Assembly: GCF_029873635.1 (NCBI RefSeq)
Contig: NC_080422.1
Location: 18,506,049-18,570,048 of the forward strand
Direction of reading: 5' to 3'
Length of the DNA: 64,000 bases
DNA from: Malania oleifera
Lineage: Eukaryota; Streptophyta; Magnoliopsida; Santalales; Ximeniaceae
Under the pieces are notes generated by a model. That model was not told the origin of the DNA and did not search any database. It worked only from the letters and a program-made list of their open reading frames with translations. Shown here in pieces: positions 13,217-24,325 of this stretch; position 1 is the stretch's first letter; each line of letters opens with the position of its first letter. The position numbers and the translations under genes are program-made.

Positions 13217-13226
13217 TGTGGGGGCG
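13217..13226 (+). other. Polypurine tract of copia F
   Basis: TGTGGGGGCG immediately before the 3' LTR start at 13227, the usual place for second-strand priming; slightly mutated by pyrimidines. Confidence 0.6.
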
Positions 13227-13459
13227 TATTAAGGAAATTTGCCGAGAATCTTAACAGTTGAAAATTTGCGAATATCCGATTTTATGCTTCGATATGGAAG
13301 TCTTCAAATTGTATTCCTTGAATATCTGTTTGTATTTGATAGTTTAGAATTTCCATGATTTAGTATTTAAATATTTTTGAATTTGTAAAAAACTACATTT
13401 TATACGAGTCTTATATATTCTTATCTTTACATCAATGAAAGTGTGAAGCATTTTATGTA
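13227..13459 (+). repeat. 3' LTR of copia element F
   Basis: Starts TATTAAGGAAATTTGCC and ends TTTTATGTA before the duplication AATCC. It has one copy of the segment that is duplicated in the 5' LTR. Confidence 0.86.
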
Positions 13460-13464
13460 AATCC

Positions 13465-13842
13465 ATCTACTTTGACCCATTAAATATAAAATCATTACTG
13501 TATACACTTTATTAAATAACAATATAGAATGTCCCTATCAACTTTGTCCAACTCCTCCATTATTCAAGAAGTAAAAAAAAAGGTGAAAAATGGATGAATT
13601 ATTGTGTAAATTCATTCTGTATTACGAAGACAACAAATCAAGATTGCAAATTGACGCAATTTTTATGATATCATACACCTCCCTTGTGAATACAAATTTT
13701 AACCTCTTGAAGAGAATTAAGCTCATCATTTATTACATTGTATTCAATTTTCTTTTTACCATAAAATTCAATACCAATCACGAGACGGCCCAACCCGACC
13801 CGGGCCGCCCAAACCCTAACCCGACCCATAAATAGAAAATAA
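13465..13842. other. Intergenic, 3' flank of CSE
   Basis: AT-rich sequence between copia F and the CSE stop codon. It includes a short C/G-rich stretch at about 13789-13828 with repeated CCCGACCC/AACCCTAACCC words. It should contain the CSE 3' UTR and poly(A) signals; I see no other gene. Confidence 0.5.
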
Positions 13843-14832
13843 TCAAGTGCCTTTAGGCCCATACCTCTCCACCCTCTCATCAATCCATTCCCTCATGTCC
13901 TTCAACACGACATTAGCATTCTCATCAGGCTCCCCTTGCACCAAAGAATGGTACATTCCATCATACAGCTTCATGGACTTGTCCACACTGGATGCCTTCT
14001 CGTACAACAGGGAGGTCGACGTGGGGCACGTGACTCCGTCCGCCGTCCCGTGCAGCGTAAAAAACGGCGCCGTTACCCTCGAGAAATTATTCTGTATGTA
14101 CTCGCACACCCGAGCCAGTTCCCTCATGGTCCCCACTCTGGGTGGGCCCGTATATCTCCTCGGGTTTGAGGCTATGATCTTCAGCTTCTCGGGGTCCTTG
14201 ATCGCTTTTCCAACCATCTTGTTATCGGGCATCGCCGCCCACGTGTCGGCCATCCCGAAGAGGAGTCCATACAAGAACAGACGCGCCTTCGACGGCTTCA
14301 TGTTTTCCGGCATGACGAACAGTGGGGCCGAGAAGATCAGGCCCGTCCACGTTTCGGGCTCCGATTGGAAATACATGAGCATGGTGGCGGCCCCACCCAT
14401 TGACTCCCCGAAGAGGAAGGCCGGGAGGTGGCGGTAGGATTCGCTGGTGCGCACGCTCTTGAAGAACGACAAGGACGCGGCGGCGACGCCCTCCATATCG
14501 CCGAGGTAGCAGCGGATGCCGTCGGATCGGCCGTGGCCAAGGAGATCCGCGGCGAAGACGGCGTAGCCCCAGGTGGCGAAGTTGATGCAGATCTTCTGGA
14601 AGAGCCAGCCGGTGTCGGATCCGTAGCCGTGGGACATGAAGACCGTGGCCTTGACCGGGAGATCCAACGGCAGGAAAGACTGCGTGAAGAGTTTGCCGGC
14701 GCCGGTGGGGGTTTGGAAGTAGGATTTGGTGTTGCGCACGCCTTGGGAGGTGTAGTACTCCTCCTCCGGTGCGTGGCCCCAGAAGTTGGGCGGTGGCGCT
14801 TCAGGATTGGTCTCTGACGGTTCCGGCGGCAT
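13843..14832 (-). CDS. CSE: Caffeoylshikimate esterase (alpha/beta hydrolase, monoacylglycerol-lipase family)
   Basis: Predicted to hydrolyse caffeoyl shikimate to caffeate and shikimate in monolignol (lignin) synthesis; relatives were also described as lysophospholipase/monoacylglycerol lipase. It is an intact 329-residue, single-exon frame. Visible features: NFWGHAPEEEYYTSQGVRN near the N-terminus, oxyanion-hole region SHGYG (about 67-71), GHGRSDG (99-105), nucleophile elbow GESMGG with Ser144, catalytic Asp265 in HGTADGVTCP and His295 in YDGMYHSL. Length and motifs match Arabidopsis CSE closely. The open frame extends 81 codons further upstream, but that part is low-complexity and Pro-rich and unlike the family, so the ATG at 14832 is chosen. 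It is G+C-rich compared with its surroundings and is the only intact gene in the window. Distinguishing CSE from a general MAGL paralogue needs phylogeny. Confidence 0.93.
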   Translation of the reverse strand: MPPEPSETNPEAPPPNFWGHAPEEEYYTSQGVRNTKSYFQTPTGAGKLFTQSFLPLDLPVKATVFMSHGYGSDTGWLFQKICINFATWGYAVFAADLLGHGRSDGIRCYLGDMEGVAAASLSFFKSVRTSESYRHLPAFLFGESMGGAATMLMYFQSEPETWTGLIFSAPLFVMPENMKPSKARLFLYGLLFGMADTWAAMPDNKMVGKAIKDPEKLKIIASNPRRYTGPPRVGTMRELARVCEYIQNNFSRVTAPFFTLHGTADGVTCPTSTSLLYEKASSVDKSMKLYDGMYHSLVQGEPDENANVVLKDMREWIDERVERYGPKGT

Positions 14833-15070
14833 TGTGCTTGCCGTTAGCGAGCGTGTTCCTGTCTGGGGGTGGGTGGGGGGTGCCGTGGGGTTTAGAGGGG
14901 TGGCTTTGTAGAGAGAGAAAGAGTGTGGTTCTTGAGGAGAGAGAAAGTGGTATTCACCTACTCCGTGTACTCCGTGGTGGTTTTGGTATTGGGCTGGTGG
15001 GGGTTGGTGAGCTGGGCTGGGCTGACCGTTTGTGGGGCCCACCACTAAGGTGTATTTGGAAATATAGTAT
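14833..15070 (-). promoter_or_regulatory. Likely CSE 5' UTR and core promoter
   Basis: Upstream of the CSE ATG (minus strand) lies a CT-rich tract (GA-rich on the plus strand, 14910-14950), typical of plant 5' UTRs. A TATA-like CTATATTTCC is at about 15058-15067. The transcription start cannot be fixed from sequence alone. Confidence 0.45.
15002..15008 (-). promoter_or_regulatory. AC-type element (ACCAACC) near the CSE start
   Basis: The minus strand reads ACCAACC, the AC-II motif bound by lignin-regulating MYB factors in many phenylpropanoid promoters. It is 170 bp upstream of the ATG. If the TATA-like motif at 15058-15067 is real, it would fall in the 5' UTR, so function is uncertain. Confidence 0.35.
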
Positions 15071-15075
15071 TCCAC

Positions 15076-15604
15076 TAGATCGAATGCGAGCGGGCTCTGG
15101 TGAGCTTGGACTGCAACCGAGATGTGGCTGGAGGAGGATGAAGATTTTGTGCTCCCCTGTTGACTTTTAACTATTGCTTGCCAATGAGATTAAAAAGGAT
15201 ACTTTGACGCGCTGCGCTTGAGCGCATGTGATTCTGTTTTTTTTTTTATTCTGCTTATGCCGATTGGATTTCGGTTTCAGGCTTGTCGATAGGGTTGAAA
15301 CTTTGGATGGGCTGGGCCTGGGCTAGATCCATGGTCAAGCCCAATTTCAAGCGAGTAGGAGTCAGTTATCGAGAGTTTGGGCCAGATCTTTTTTATGAAC
15401 TATAGAGCAGCAACCCCCTTTCAGGATCCAATAAGCTGCCACGGAGCCCAATCGGCCCTGGTTGAATTTCCAAGGCCATGTTAGAAATCGACTTCAGGCT
15501 TTTGATTTGAATTGAGTTCACGTGTGATAAATTGATTAGACTGAAAATAAAATAAATATAAATATAAATTATGATTCAACATATATATGAGCATAAACTC
15601 AAAT
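15076..15604. other. CSE upstream flank
   Basis: Host sequence between CSE and the LINE tail. It holds a G-box core CACGTG at 15519-15524 and TTGAC words (about 15162). No gene seen. The CSE promoter has at most about 770 bp before the LINE begins. Confidence 0.45.
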
Positions 15605-18230
15605 TATTATTATTTTTTTTTAAAGGATGACGGCACCTCTAATTATTTATTGATATACCCTCACTTTTAACGGAAGAATATCCTGATTACAAGATAAGTA
15701 TTGAGAGATTACAGATAAAAATTAAAGGTCTCCCAAAAATAATACCAATAATTAACCAAAATAATACTACAAATCCAAACATGCTTATCAAAAACAAAAA
15801 TAATAACATAAACTAAAATAAAAAAATTTAAACTAACCAAACCAAGAGGATGAACTAATGACGAAAGATAGTGAGATCCAACCTATCCATGCAAAAGATA
15901 CCTTTCAGAAAATGTAGTAAAAGATGTTATTCTTCGTAAATGACATCGTTTCCCATTTCTCCTTTTCTAACGAGAAAATCAGCAGCATTATTGTTTTCCA
16001 TATATTGATGGATTACCATGGAGTTCACACCTTCTAGCTTCGCCACGAGATCTTCCCAAAAATCCCAAAGATACCATAAAGTATATTTACCTTTCTAAAA
16101 CCAATCAACAACAATTTGCGAGTTACTTTTAATAATCACATTAAAATAATGAAGTCGTTTGCATAAATGAATTCCTTTTAGAATTACTTTTAATTCCACA
16201 TTATTGTTCGTATCATTGCCAAAATAGCTTGAAAAAATCGCTTTCACCATACCATGATAGTCCTAAATAATTCCTCCACCTCCTGAAGTACTCGAATTGC
16301 CCCTACAGCTCCTATCACAATTAAGTTTTATCCACCCTATTGGGGGTTTAACCCACAAAATTATTTTTCCAGACCTAGCGCAAACTCCCTGATGCTGAAT
16401 TTGAAACTTTTTCAAAATCGTAATGTCCGATATCTTCAATTTTCGAAAAGAATTAGAGCTCTCAACTACAGAACTAACCCAGTATCAAACACTTCTTCAC
16501 ATCTGATCCGCACTTTGATAAATTCCTTCCATTCTCGTTTTGCATCTTCGATTCCAGAGGCACCACGTAATCAAACACGGAATCAGACCGATTAAAATAC
16601 CTTAAATAGATGATTTTCGAGGATAGTGGAACCAGTTTGCAATTCTGTGTTTCTAGAGAAGGAACCGTTGGAAAGGAATCCCCAACACCACACTAGCCCA
16701 ACACCAAACCTCTGAAGCCACCTCGCCTGAAGAAAGAATGTGATCAATGTTTTCCTGACTTCTTTGCACGCAGCAATCACAAACCGAAGTTGTCGATATT
16801 CCTTTGCCCTGAATTCTATCATCTACTGCCAAGCATCTAAACCAGGTTTTTCATAAACACATTGAGATTATTCTAAGCAATAGAGAATGCCAAAACCAGT
16901 CATTCCACTCAAAATTATCACTTCTGCTCCTTACTGCCTCCCATGCAATTTTTGTAGAGAAATTTCCGTCAAGGGCAGGCTTCCAAATGAATATATCTTG
17001 ACCACTTTTATCAGCTAACACATTATGCAAGATTTCCATTGTTCTGTCGGCCCCAACCAATTCCCTTAATAAATCAGAGTTCCAATTGTTATTCAGTTAG
17101 CAATCCTTAATACACAGCTTCTTGTTCGAAATATCCTTGGTGCGCACAGCTAACGGGCCTGATGTAAGTCATCTATCGAACCAAAAAGAAGAGTTCCCAC
17201 CTCTCATCAAAATTTTAACATTATCCATAATTTCTGGAATGGTGGCCATCACTGATTTCCAAAACTAAGAGTCATTTGGTCTCCCTTTCTTCATTAATAA
17301 ATGATCATTTTTGCAATATTTAGCCCTGAAAAAAACCTGACCATAGTTAGAAGTGAGCAGTTTGAAGGCAAGTTTCATGAGAAGCGATTTTTGGACTTCT
17401 TTAAGATCTCTCGCACCCATACCCCCTTCCGAGGTAGGTTTACAAATTTTCTCCAAAAAGTGTCAATGAATCTTCCTTTTACCTTTCACCTCTCCAAAAA
17501 AAAAAAAAAAAAAAAATAGCAAGAAGAGAGTTGATGCGAGAAAATGTGACATGCGAAACATTAATAATCGACATTAAATGAATCGACATGCTAGACAACA
17601 CGTGTCTTAATAAAATCAATCTTCCACCTTGAGAGAGCAACTTAAATTTCCACCCTACAATTTTCTTCCTAATATTCTCCACAAGAGACTCCAAGATCTT
17701 GGAAGATAATTTTCTAGAAACCAAAGGCGCACCCAAATACGTAATTGGGAATTTACCTTTCATGAAACCCGTGATTCTCAAAAACCCATGTTTCCGAGCA
17801 GGAGTAATGTATTTCAAAAGGAATAACGCAGACTTTGTCTTTTGACCCGACCACTTCTTATACATCTCCAGAGTGTAAACCAAGTTTCTAATAGACCTTT
17901 TCCCACAATTTGAAAAAATAAGAATATCATCCGCATAAAGCAAATACGAAACCAAAAGGGCCTCAATCGGATGATTAAATTGTCCAATACGACCTGTCTC
18001 ATAGTTGTTCCTAAGCAACCTTGTCAAAACCTCCTCCATTATGATGAATAAATAATGAGAAAGTGGATCCCCTTGCCTTAAGCCTCTAGTCAATTGAAAA
18101 AATCCTTTAAAAGTTCCATTCATCATAATAGAAAATCACGAGGACTCCACACAATTTTTAATAAGCTTGAAAAACCTCTCAGAGAAGCCAAAAGCCTTAA
18201 GAACCTCCAAAAGAAAATTTCAATTCACTC
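15605..18230 (-). pseudogene. LINE ORF2, 3' half: RT palm/thumb, zinc-finger RVT, RNase H, tail
   Basis: Reading leftwards from the solo LTR: RT motifs GLRQGDPLSHYLF and YADDILIF (about 18080-17900), the KFPITYLGAPL segment (about 17740), the GGMGARDL motif (about 17430), a reverse-transcriptase zinc-binding domain (about 17060-16640), then a type I RNase H of the plant LINE kind with SDSQIVVDWF-like text (about 16400-15950). A 3' UTR of about 300 bp and an A-rich tail end it. Stops and frameshifts are frequent. A 22-bp A-run at 17496-17517 interrupts the reading frame. Confidence 0.82.
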
Positions 18231-20561
18231 TGTTAGAATTGGTGTATTCCCAAGAGGGGGGGGGGGTGAATTGGAATTTAAAACTTTTTTACCTAGGTTA
18301 ATTTATCCAACAACAGTATATACACAACCTAGGATCAGTCTATACAATTTCCAAATGCGTAGATAAGTATAATGTGGAAATTAAATCATACACGTGATTC
18401 ACCCATAACATACATGTGTGGTAGGTATAAACTGCAGAAATATAAACAGACACACAATATGTTATCGGGGTTCGGCCAACTGTGCCTACGTCCCCGCCTC
18501 TAGCTCGCAAGCCAGAGGATTCCACTTATAACTCACTTAAGGGTGGAGCGGCATCGTTTACAACCAGGTCAAATTAACACAGGGCTGACCTCAACTTTAA
18601 CCAGGTTAATTAGCGGGGCTGACCTCAACCTACACGCCTTAACAGGACGACGCACCTAACTTTCCTAACCAAGTCTAAGCCAATCCGGGACTATTCCAGG
18701 GCTAATCTCTCTCTTCAAGCTCATGCTTGGAATACAACAGGTTTGCTCAATAAAACAAACGGTGTAATGATTGTGCTTTCAAGTAAAGTAGATTTATACC
18801 CAGTTATGTTCAATCACATACACCACAATATGAAATAATATGTAAGCTCAATGTGGTCTAAATGGTTCAACTCTTAAAGGTATTTTCTATCAGTGTAATG
18901 CGTACGTGAGAATGACAAACAAACAGTCTTTGTATCACAAGATATGTTTAATAAATAAGTTAACACAAAGATGTCTAGTCTCAAGTATTTCAATCAGTAG
19001 GATATTTCAAACACATGAGTATCAAATGAAGTATATGCTCGGTTTGCAAAAGACGCGTAATCTTTGTATTCAGCAAATAATATATGAGTGAAAGAATATT
19101 GCAACAAAGACCACTATCTCATAAACAAATATCTCTTCAGATATATTTATTAATATAAAACACACTAGATATTTGAAAATGATTTTGAAAAGATTTTGCA
19201 AACAAAATACTATAAGATCTTTTTAGGATATTGCAATGAAGGTGCAAGTTTGGAAGATCCAACAAAGTCTTCTTAGGGTAGACTTATCAACAAAGTCCCC
19301 TAAGAATCCTTAGGTTTTACTCTCAAATAAAATTATGTCTAACAAATAAAATATGAAGAGCAAACCTTCCCAAACACAAACTCAATCCACTTACAAATGA
19401 TGTAGGAGATAATAGAAGGTAAGTTTGAGTGATTTGAGTAAGAAAATGAGTAGTATAGGGTTTTTATTTTTCAAAGAATTCTTCCCTAATCAAAGTGGCT
19501 AATTTTTCCGCTAATTTTCTCAAATAATCTCATATATATAGGCATGGGAGAAAATATGACCGTTAGGGACCTATTGGGTATTCTTAGGAAACTTTAATGA
19601 TGTTTAAAGCATTTTAACCTTATTTAAAAAATATTAACTGCGGTAAAAAATCAGGGCAACCCGAGAGGTCCGGTCGACCAGAACAAGTTCGGTCGACCAA
19701 GTCTCATATGGTTTGGTCGACCAGGGAAATATTGAACTAAGGGCTCGGTCGACTAGGAGAGGGCGATTTCCCAATTTTTCGAGTTTCGGTCGACCAGGCC
19801 ATTTTGAACTGACTAGTTCGGTCGACTAGAATGCTAGGAATTCTCCCGAGGACCCTTCGGTCGACCAGGTAGTTGGAGTACAAAAAGGGTCAGTTGACCA
19901 GATGATTAAACTTTTGACCCCAGGGAGTTTCGGTCGACCAGGGCCTTTTGAACTGCCTGGTTCGGTCGACCAAGTGGTCAAACTTTGACCCAGGGAGGTT
20001 TCAGTCGACGAGGGCTTTTTGAACTACCTAGTTCGGTTGACCAGATGGTCAAACTTTGACCTAGGGAGGTTTTGGTCAACCAGGCCAAAATGAACTGACT
20101 TTTCTGGTCGACCGAAAGTGTACCATGTGTGCATTTCGGTCTCGTTTTGAAACAAACAAGCTCTATTCAAGTGCCTAACAAACATATATGTAAATGTGTG
20201 TGTCCTAGGATAACTTGAGGTCCAATTTAAAGACACCAAAAAAGTCTAGTGTCGGTCGACTGAAGGGAAAACCCTAAGGTCTTTCTATGGTCATTTTCTC
20301 ATTCATGGTTTGTTTGAGGCTACGTTAGTAAATCATACATGTGATGTGTGTGTGAGCTTATTACAAACCAAATGCCTACTTACTATTACAGACCAATTTA
20401 AATATATTACAATATGGAATAAACTTTGGTCTTCGGGTTTTACTTGCTTTGTGCACATCTTGATCTTATCAGTCATAGTTTCTGCACAAAAACTCAAACA
20501 CTCATTAGATACAATGAGTATTTGTCATAATCAAAATCAGGCGTGACCAATAAGGTCAACA
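18231..20561 (-). repeat. Solo LTR (J), SIRE-like copia, inserted in LINE RT
   Basis: Minus strand TGTTGACCTTATTGG...CACCAATTCTAACA, flanked by the 5-bp duplication CACTC (18226-18230 and 20562-20566). The LINE frame reads AYDRV on the right side and continues on the left side, confirming the insertion point. It has a G-run (11 G on the plus strand) near its end, the conserved R-U5 block (about 18460-18720), a TATA box near 19531-19541 and a GTCGAC array upstream. No internal region, hence solo. Confidence 0.92.
19531..20268 (-). promoter_or_regulatory. U3 GTCGAC array plus TATA box of solo LTR J
   Basis: TATA box (CTATATATATG on the minus strand) at about 19531-19541. Upstream on the minus strand, 19669-20268 holds more than ten imperfect units built on TTCGGTCGACCA(G/A), about 25-50 bp apart. 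These are variants of the TTCGGTCGACCGAA palindrome seen in related LTRs. Confidence 0.7.
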
Positions 20562-20566
20562 CACTC

Positions 20567-22324
20567 TATCATAAGCCTTAGCCATGTCCATTTTTACCAT
20601 CATATTGTCGCCAGCCATTTTTTTGTGCAAAGAATGAACAAGTTCTTGTGCAAACGTAATATTCTCAAAAATAATATGCCCGAGAATAAAAACACCTTGC
20701 TCATGCAAGACCAATTTATCAACAATTTCAATTAGCCTAAAAATAATTATCTTGAAAAAAATTTTGTAAGCCACGAAGCACAAACTAATAGGCTGGAATT
20801 TATCAAAGCTAGAAAGGTTGTCCACCTTTGGAATTAAAACAATAAACAAAGAGGAAAAGAACTTGGAAAGAGGAGTACCCTAAAAAAAATTCTTTGCTGC
20901 ATCTAAGACATCTTTTTTAACAATGCCCTAGCAAGAAATATAAAATTCAGAGCCAAACTCATCTAGTCTCGGACTGCTTACTTTGGAAATAGAGAACACT
21001 GCTCTTTTAACTTCTTCTTCCGTCGGATTGGCACAGAGAAAATTATTATCAGCATCTCAAATCTGCCTTTGAATTAACTTAGAAAGATCACAAGGTTCAA
21101 ACACCGAAGCCTCTGAGAGAAAATTTTGAAAAAAGCAACTGCTTCATTATGAATTCCTTCCGCACCATCCAATATCCTCTCGTCATTCAGAAGCATACGG
21201 TCTATCTGACCCTTATTCCGCCTCTGATTGATAACTGAATGGAAGAATTTAGAGTTTTGATCCCTCTTAATCAACCATTTTTTTTTTTTTTTTGCAATTT
21301 GTCTTAGGTGAGATGCTTCCTTATTCTCCCACACCTAAATCTCCAACTTAGTAGTCAAGTAATCGGCTTTGACCTCCTTAGAAAAACCTAATTACTATTG
21401 ATTTTCTAGAGATTCCATCCTTTCCTCGAGAGCTTGTAGGTTTTCTCCCACTCTCCCAAAGATATTTGTATTCCATGCATGTAAAGCAACTTTCGTTCTT
21501 TTAAGACAACTAGCAAGTTTCAAAAGACCCAAGGCCAAGTTGTTCCAATTCTAGGTATCTTTAACGCCCGACAAAAACAAATCATGCGAACTCCACATAT
21601 TAAAAAACCGAAAAGGGGTAGGGCCATATAAAGAGAATGGCATATTGGTATAAACCACCTTAGGACTATGATCTAAGGACTTCCCCCTCAAATATTTGAA
21701 TTTAATCGAACCATACAAGTTGGAAAAAGCATTATTAATAAGAACTCGATCAAGCTTAGACCAACTACAAGCCACCCCTTCATGGCCATTGTACCATGAC
21801 ATACGAGGGTCTGTGTTTGATAAATCAAAGAGACTACAATGATGTAAACAATCATTAAACTCCATCATAGGTAAGAGTGGTCTTGGATTTCCACCAATTC
21901 TTTCCACATTTGTTCGAATAACATTAAAATCATCTAGGACCAACCAATGGAAATCTGAATGGCACTCCTCCAGTTGCCACCATAATTCCCTTCTTTCAAC
22001 ATAAAAACATTTGGCATAGACAAAACTCACCAAAATCCTTTGGCCGTTCTTGAAGAACCACCCAAAGATCATCTGAGTCGTGATTGAAATCACCTCAAAA
22101 GCATTCATATCTTTCCAAAATATCCACAACTTACCGTCCTGATTTTCATTAGATATAAAATGGTGATAATTCAAAAAATTACCCAGCATTATCATCCGCT
22201 CCTCAGCCGCGAAAGGTTCTGAAATAACAAACAAACCAACATTAAACTTATTGATCAGCTTCTTTAACTTGTCTCTAGACCTGCCCAATCCTCTAATATT
22301 TCAAAACAAAATTGTATCAGTCAT
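20567..22324 (-). pseudogene. LINE ORF2, 5' half: endonuclease and start of RT
   Basis: ATG at 22324. An in-frame TGA at codon 8 replaces the Trp expected before NIRGLG. The APE-type endonuclease follows (22300-21560) with LDDFNVI (GDFN in active enzymes, here DDFN), KLDRVLIN and DHSP. The linker leads to RT starting near 20850 (FIVLIPK, QPISLC, KMDMAKAYDRV), which ends at the solo LTR. Frame changes occur between endonuclease and RT. Confidence 0.85.
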
Positions 22325-22463
22325 AAATTTAATTCATGCGGTCGGATGTGAACCCTTTGAGATTTCCTCACAGATTTTTCCTTACCGGTTTTGGTGTTTT
22401 CGGAAGTCCATCCCTGCCCTATATCTGACTTATACATTTTTTCTTTGCCCTTCAACACTGAAA

Positions 22464-23592
22464 TTACACTTTCCCCCCTCTCGGAAAAATAACCCAAGCA
22501 AATTCCCCCTGATGCAAACCATGGTTCCCACCTTTAGTCTGTTTAATACTGTCCACATGATCCATTTTCTCTTTAGACATAGGTTCACCAAATGAAACTC
22601 GAACATCATCATCACACCCACCTTCCTCACACTCATCTTCGTCACTTTCTGTTGAACCTTCATTCATATTATTTTCCAAGCCTCTTTGCGGCACATCAGA
22701 TTTTTGAATTGCATAATATTCCTTTTCTTGAGTTGCAGGAATTTTTGGTAATACAGGGCACCTATCCTTGGTCGTCTTCATCATCAGCGCATTATTGGGT
22801 CCTGCTTCCTGCTCCACCCTCTTTGCCCCTTTATCCACATCAGTACTGGTTTCCATTACACTGTCATTCGTCTTTGGTTTCCATATCTTTTTTTCTTTAT
22901 ATTTTCCATCATTCCTTCGTTTCTCTCTTACCCTGCAAACAATCGAGGTATGTCCTTGCCGGCAACATTTAAAGCAGAAAAAATCCATCTTTTCATATTT
23001 GGCTTCTTGCCAAATACATTATTTCAGAGATAAAACAAGAGGAAATCCCTTAACCAGCTTCATCGTTAGGTCGACTTGTACGCAAATACATGCCCTCGAG
23101 GCTCTCGTATGGTTAATTGTTGCATTATCGGTTCCAAGATAATGACCAAAATGAGTTGCTATAATTTGAAGAAAATCCGCTCGGTAAAGATGCATTGGTA
23201 ACCCATGTAAGAAAATCCATTGAGGAGCCAATGGAGATTTTTTTTTTGACATCAAAATCCTTCGTCCACTTAAATAGCAAAAATGAATTGCCTTCCATAG
23301 TTCTACCTTCCCTTTCCTACCCATGCACAAAATCACGTTCATTTTTAATGTGTATGAACACATGGTAATCATCCATAACACTAATAGTTGGAATTTCCGT
23401 CAAGCCCTATGTTTTCACAATCGATAACCGAATTTTATCAATAGATGACTGATTTCTCAAAAATTTTATCACTAATGCAAAACGAAACTCTTCCTCAACC
23501 TTAACCATCTCCACTTCTCATAAAATAAATCCCAATTCACCATTGATATTAACTGGCAATCTCATAGGTATTATGAATGTAGGTATCTCCAT
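22464..23592 (-). pseudogene. LINE ORF1 (DUF4283-type RNA-binding domain plus CCHC knuckle)
   Basis: The frame opens with an ATG at 23592. The first part (to about 23390) contains DDYHVFIHI, then one frameshift leads into WIFLHGLPMHLYRADFL, the DUF4283-like domain of plant L1 ORF1, and a CCHC knuckle CFKCCRQGHTSIVC (about 22975). The C-terminus is acidic. At least two in-frame stops lie near the start. ORF1 proteins bind LINE RNA; this copy is broken. Confidence 0.8.
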
Positions 23593-23620
23593 TTTTTTAT
23601 TCACGACTTACATATGACTA

Positions 23621-24325
23621 TGTTGACTCTGTGAGTCCGATCTATGTTTTGATGCTGATGAAACATTGTGATCTTATGTGTGTATTTAGCATGTATATAG
23701 GTCTATGATTGAGATCACATATAAGGGATAGGGAGCTCAGAGGCCAAGACAGATTATATACATTCACCTGGCGTACTTCATTCAGTGAAGAGCATGAAGA
23801 CTGAAGACTTCTTTGTTTTTCATTGTAATTGCATTTTAGATTTCAGGTTTGTAATAATGGATTGTGATATTTGCACGACATGCATGATAGGGTTTTAAAC
23901 TCAAAGAACTTAGTCTAACCTTAGGACCCTCTACATTGCATACAAATGACCCCTATTACCTTAAAATTAATCGTCATATGAATAGGGACAATCTTATAAG
24001 AAGAAAAGGACCGAAATGCCCAAATTGGCATGTTCGGTTGACCAAACGCTTATACACAGGGACCTTTAGTCGACCCAACCTCAACCGAGTCAACATGTTG
24101 ATCCTTCGGTCGACCGACCGTAAATGTAAAGCAATGCCCTGGTCGACCGAACCGCCTTGCGGAAAGTTTGAATGCCATGGTCGACCGAACCTCCAAGTTC
24201 AAAAGAACTTAGTCGACCGAAGTTCATAAAGTTCGGTCAACCGAACTAACTATGGTTGACCGAACCACGAAGTTTAAGAATTGCCTCAAGTCTAGTCAAC
24301 CGAACTCATAGTTCAAATTCTCCCT
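23621..24325 (+). repeat. 5' LTR of element A, first piece
   Basis: Starts TGTTGACTCTGTGAGTCC and matches the 3' LTR from 41253. It ends at the TCCCT duplication (24321-24325) made by insertion of element B. Confidence 0.88.

Larger units (their letters stand above)
6974..13253 (+). pseudogene. Copia gag-pol polyprotein of element F (split by solo LTR, stops and frameshifts)
   Basis: ATG at 6974 opens one frame that can be followed to about 9780 through seven in-frame stops (six TAG, one TAA). Gag (about 6974-7810) contains the UBN2-type region; a CCHC knuckle follows at about 7835-7880, then the protease region with DSAASHNI (7943), the GAG-pre-integrase CxxC segment (about 8450), and the integrase core (YTNVWGP about 8540, YSDNGGEF about 8720, PEKNGTSERR about 8810). 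RT spans about 9540-10285 and resumes at 12473; YVND replaces the usual YVDD. RNase H is at 12740-13020 and a C-terminal tail ends near 13250. Small indels between about 9780 and 9940 shift the frame. Confidence 0.88.
6631..13459 (+). mobile_element. Ty1/copia retrotransposon F, complete but interrupted
   Basis: Both LTRs are present (6631-6921 and 13227-13459) and the 5-bp duplication AATCC flanks the element (6626-6630 and 13460-13464). Integrase precedes RT, the Ty1/copia order. The element is 6.8 kb, of which 2.2 kb is an inserted gypsy solo LTR (10289-12472). Short LTRs and the RT/RNase H wording fit small copia lineages such as Ale/Retrofit; the lineage is inferred. Many stops and several frameshifts make it non-functional. 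Confidence 0.92.

Noticed and set aside
14428..14817. Open frames on the plus strand across CSE
   Set aside because: Shadow frames caused by the high G+C of the CSE coding strand; no recognisable domain.
14833..15075. N-terminal extension of the CSE frame by 81 codons
   Set aside because: The added residues are Pro/Ser-rich and low-complexity and unlike the family, whose members start with a short Met-Pro segment just before NFWG. A TATA-like motif and CT-rich leader fall inside this stretch.
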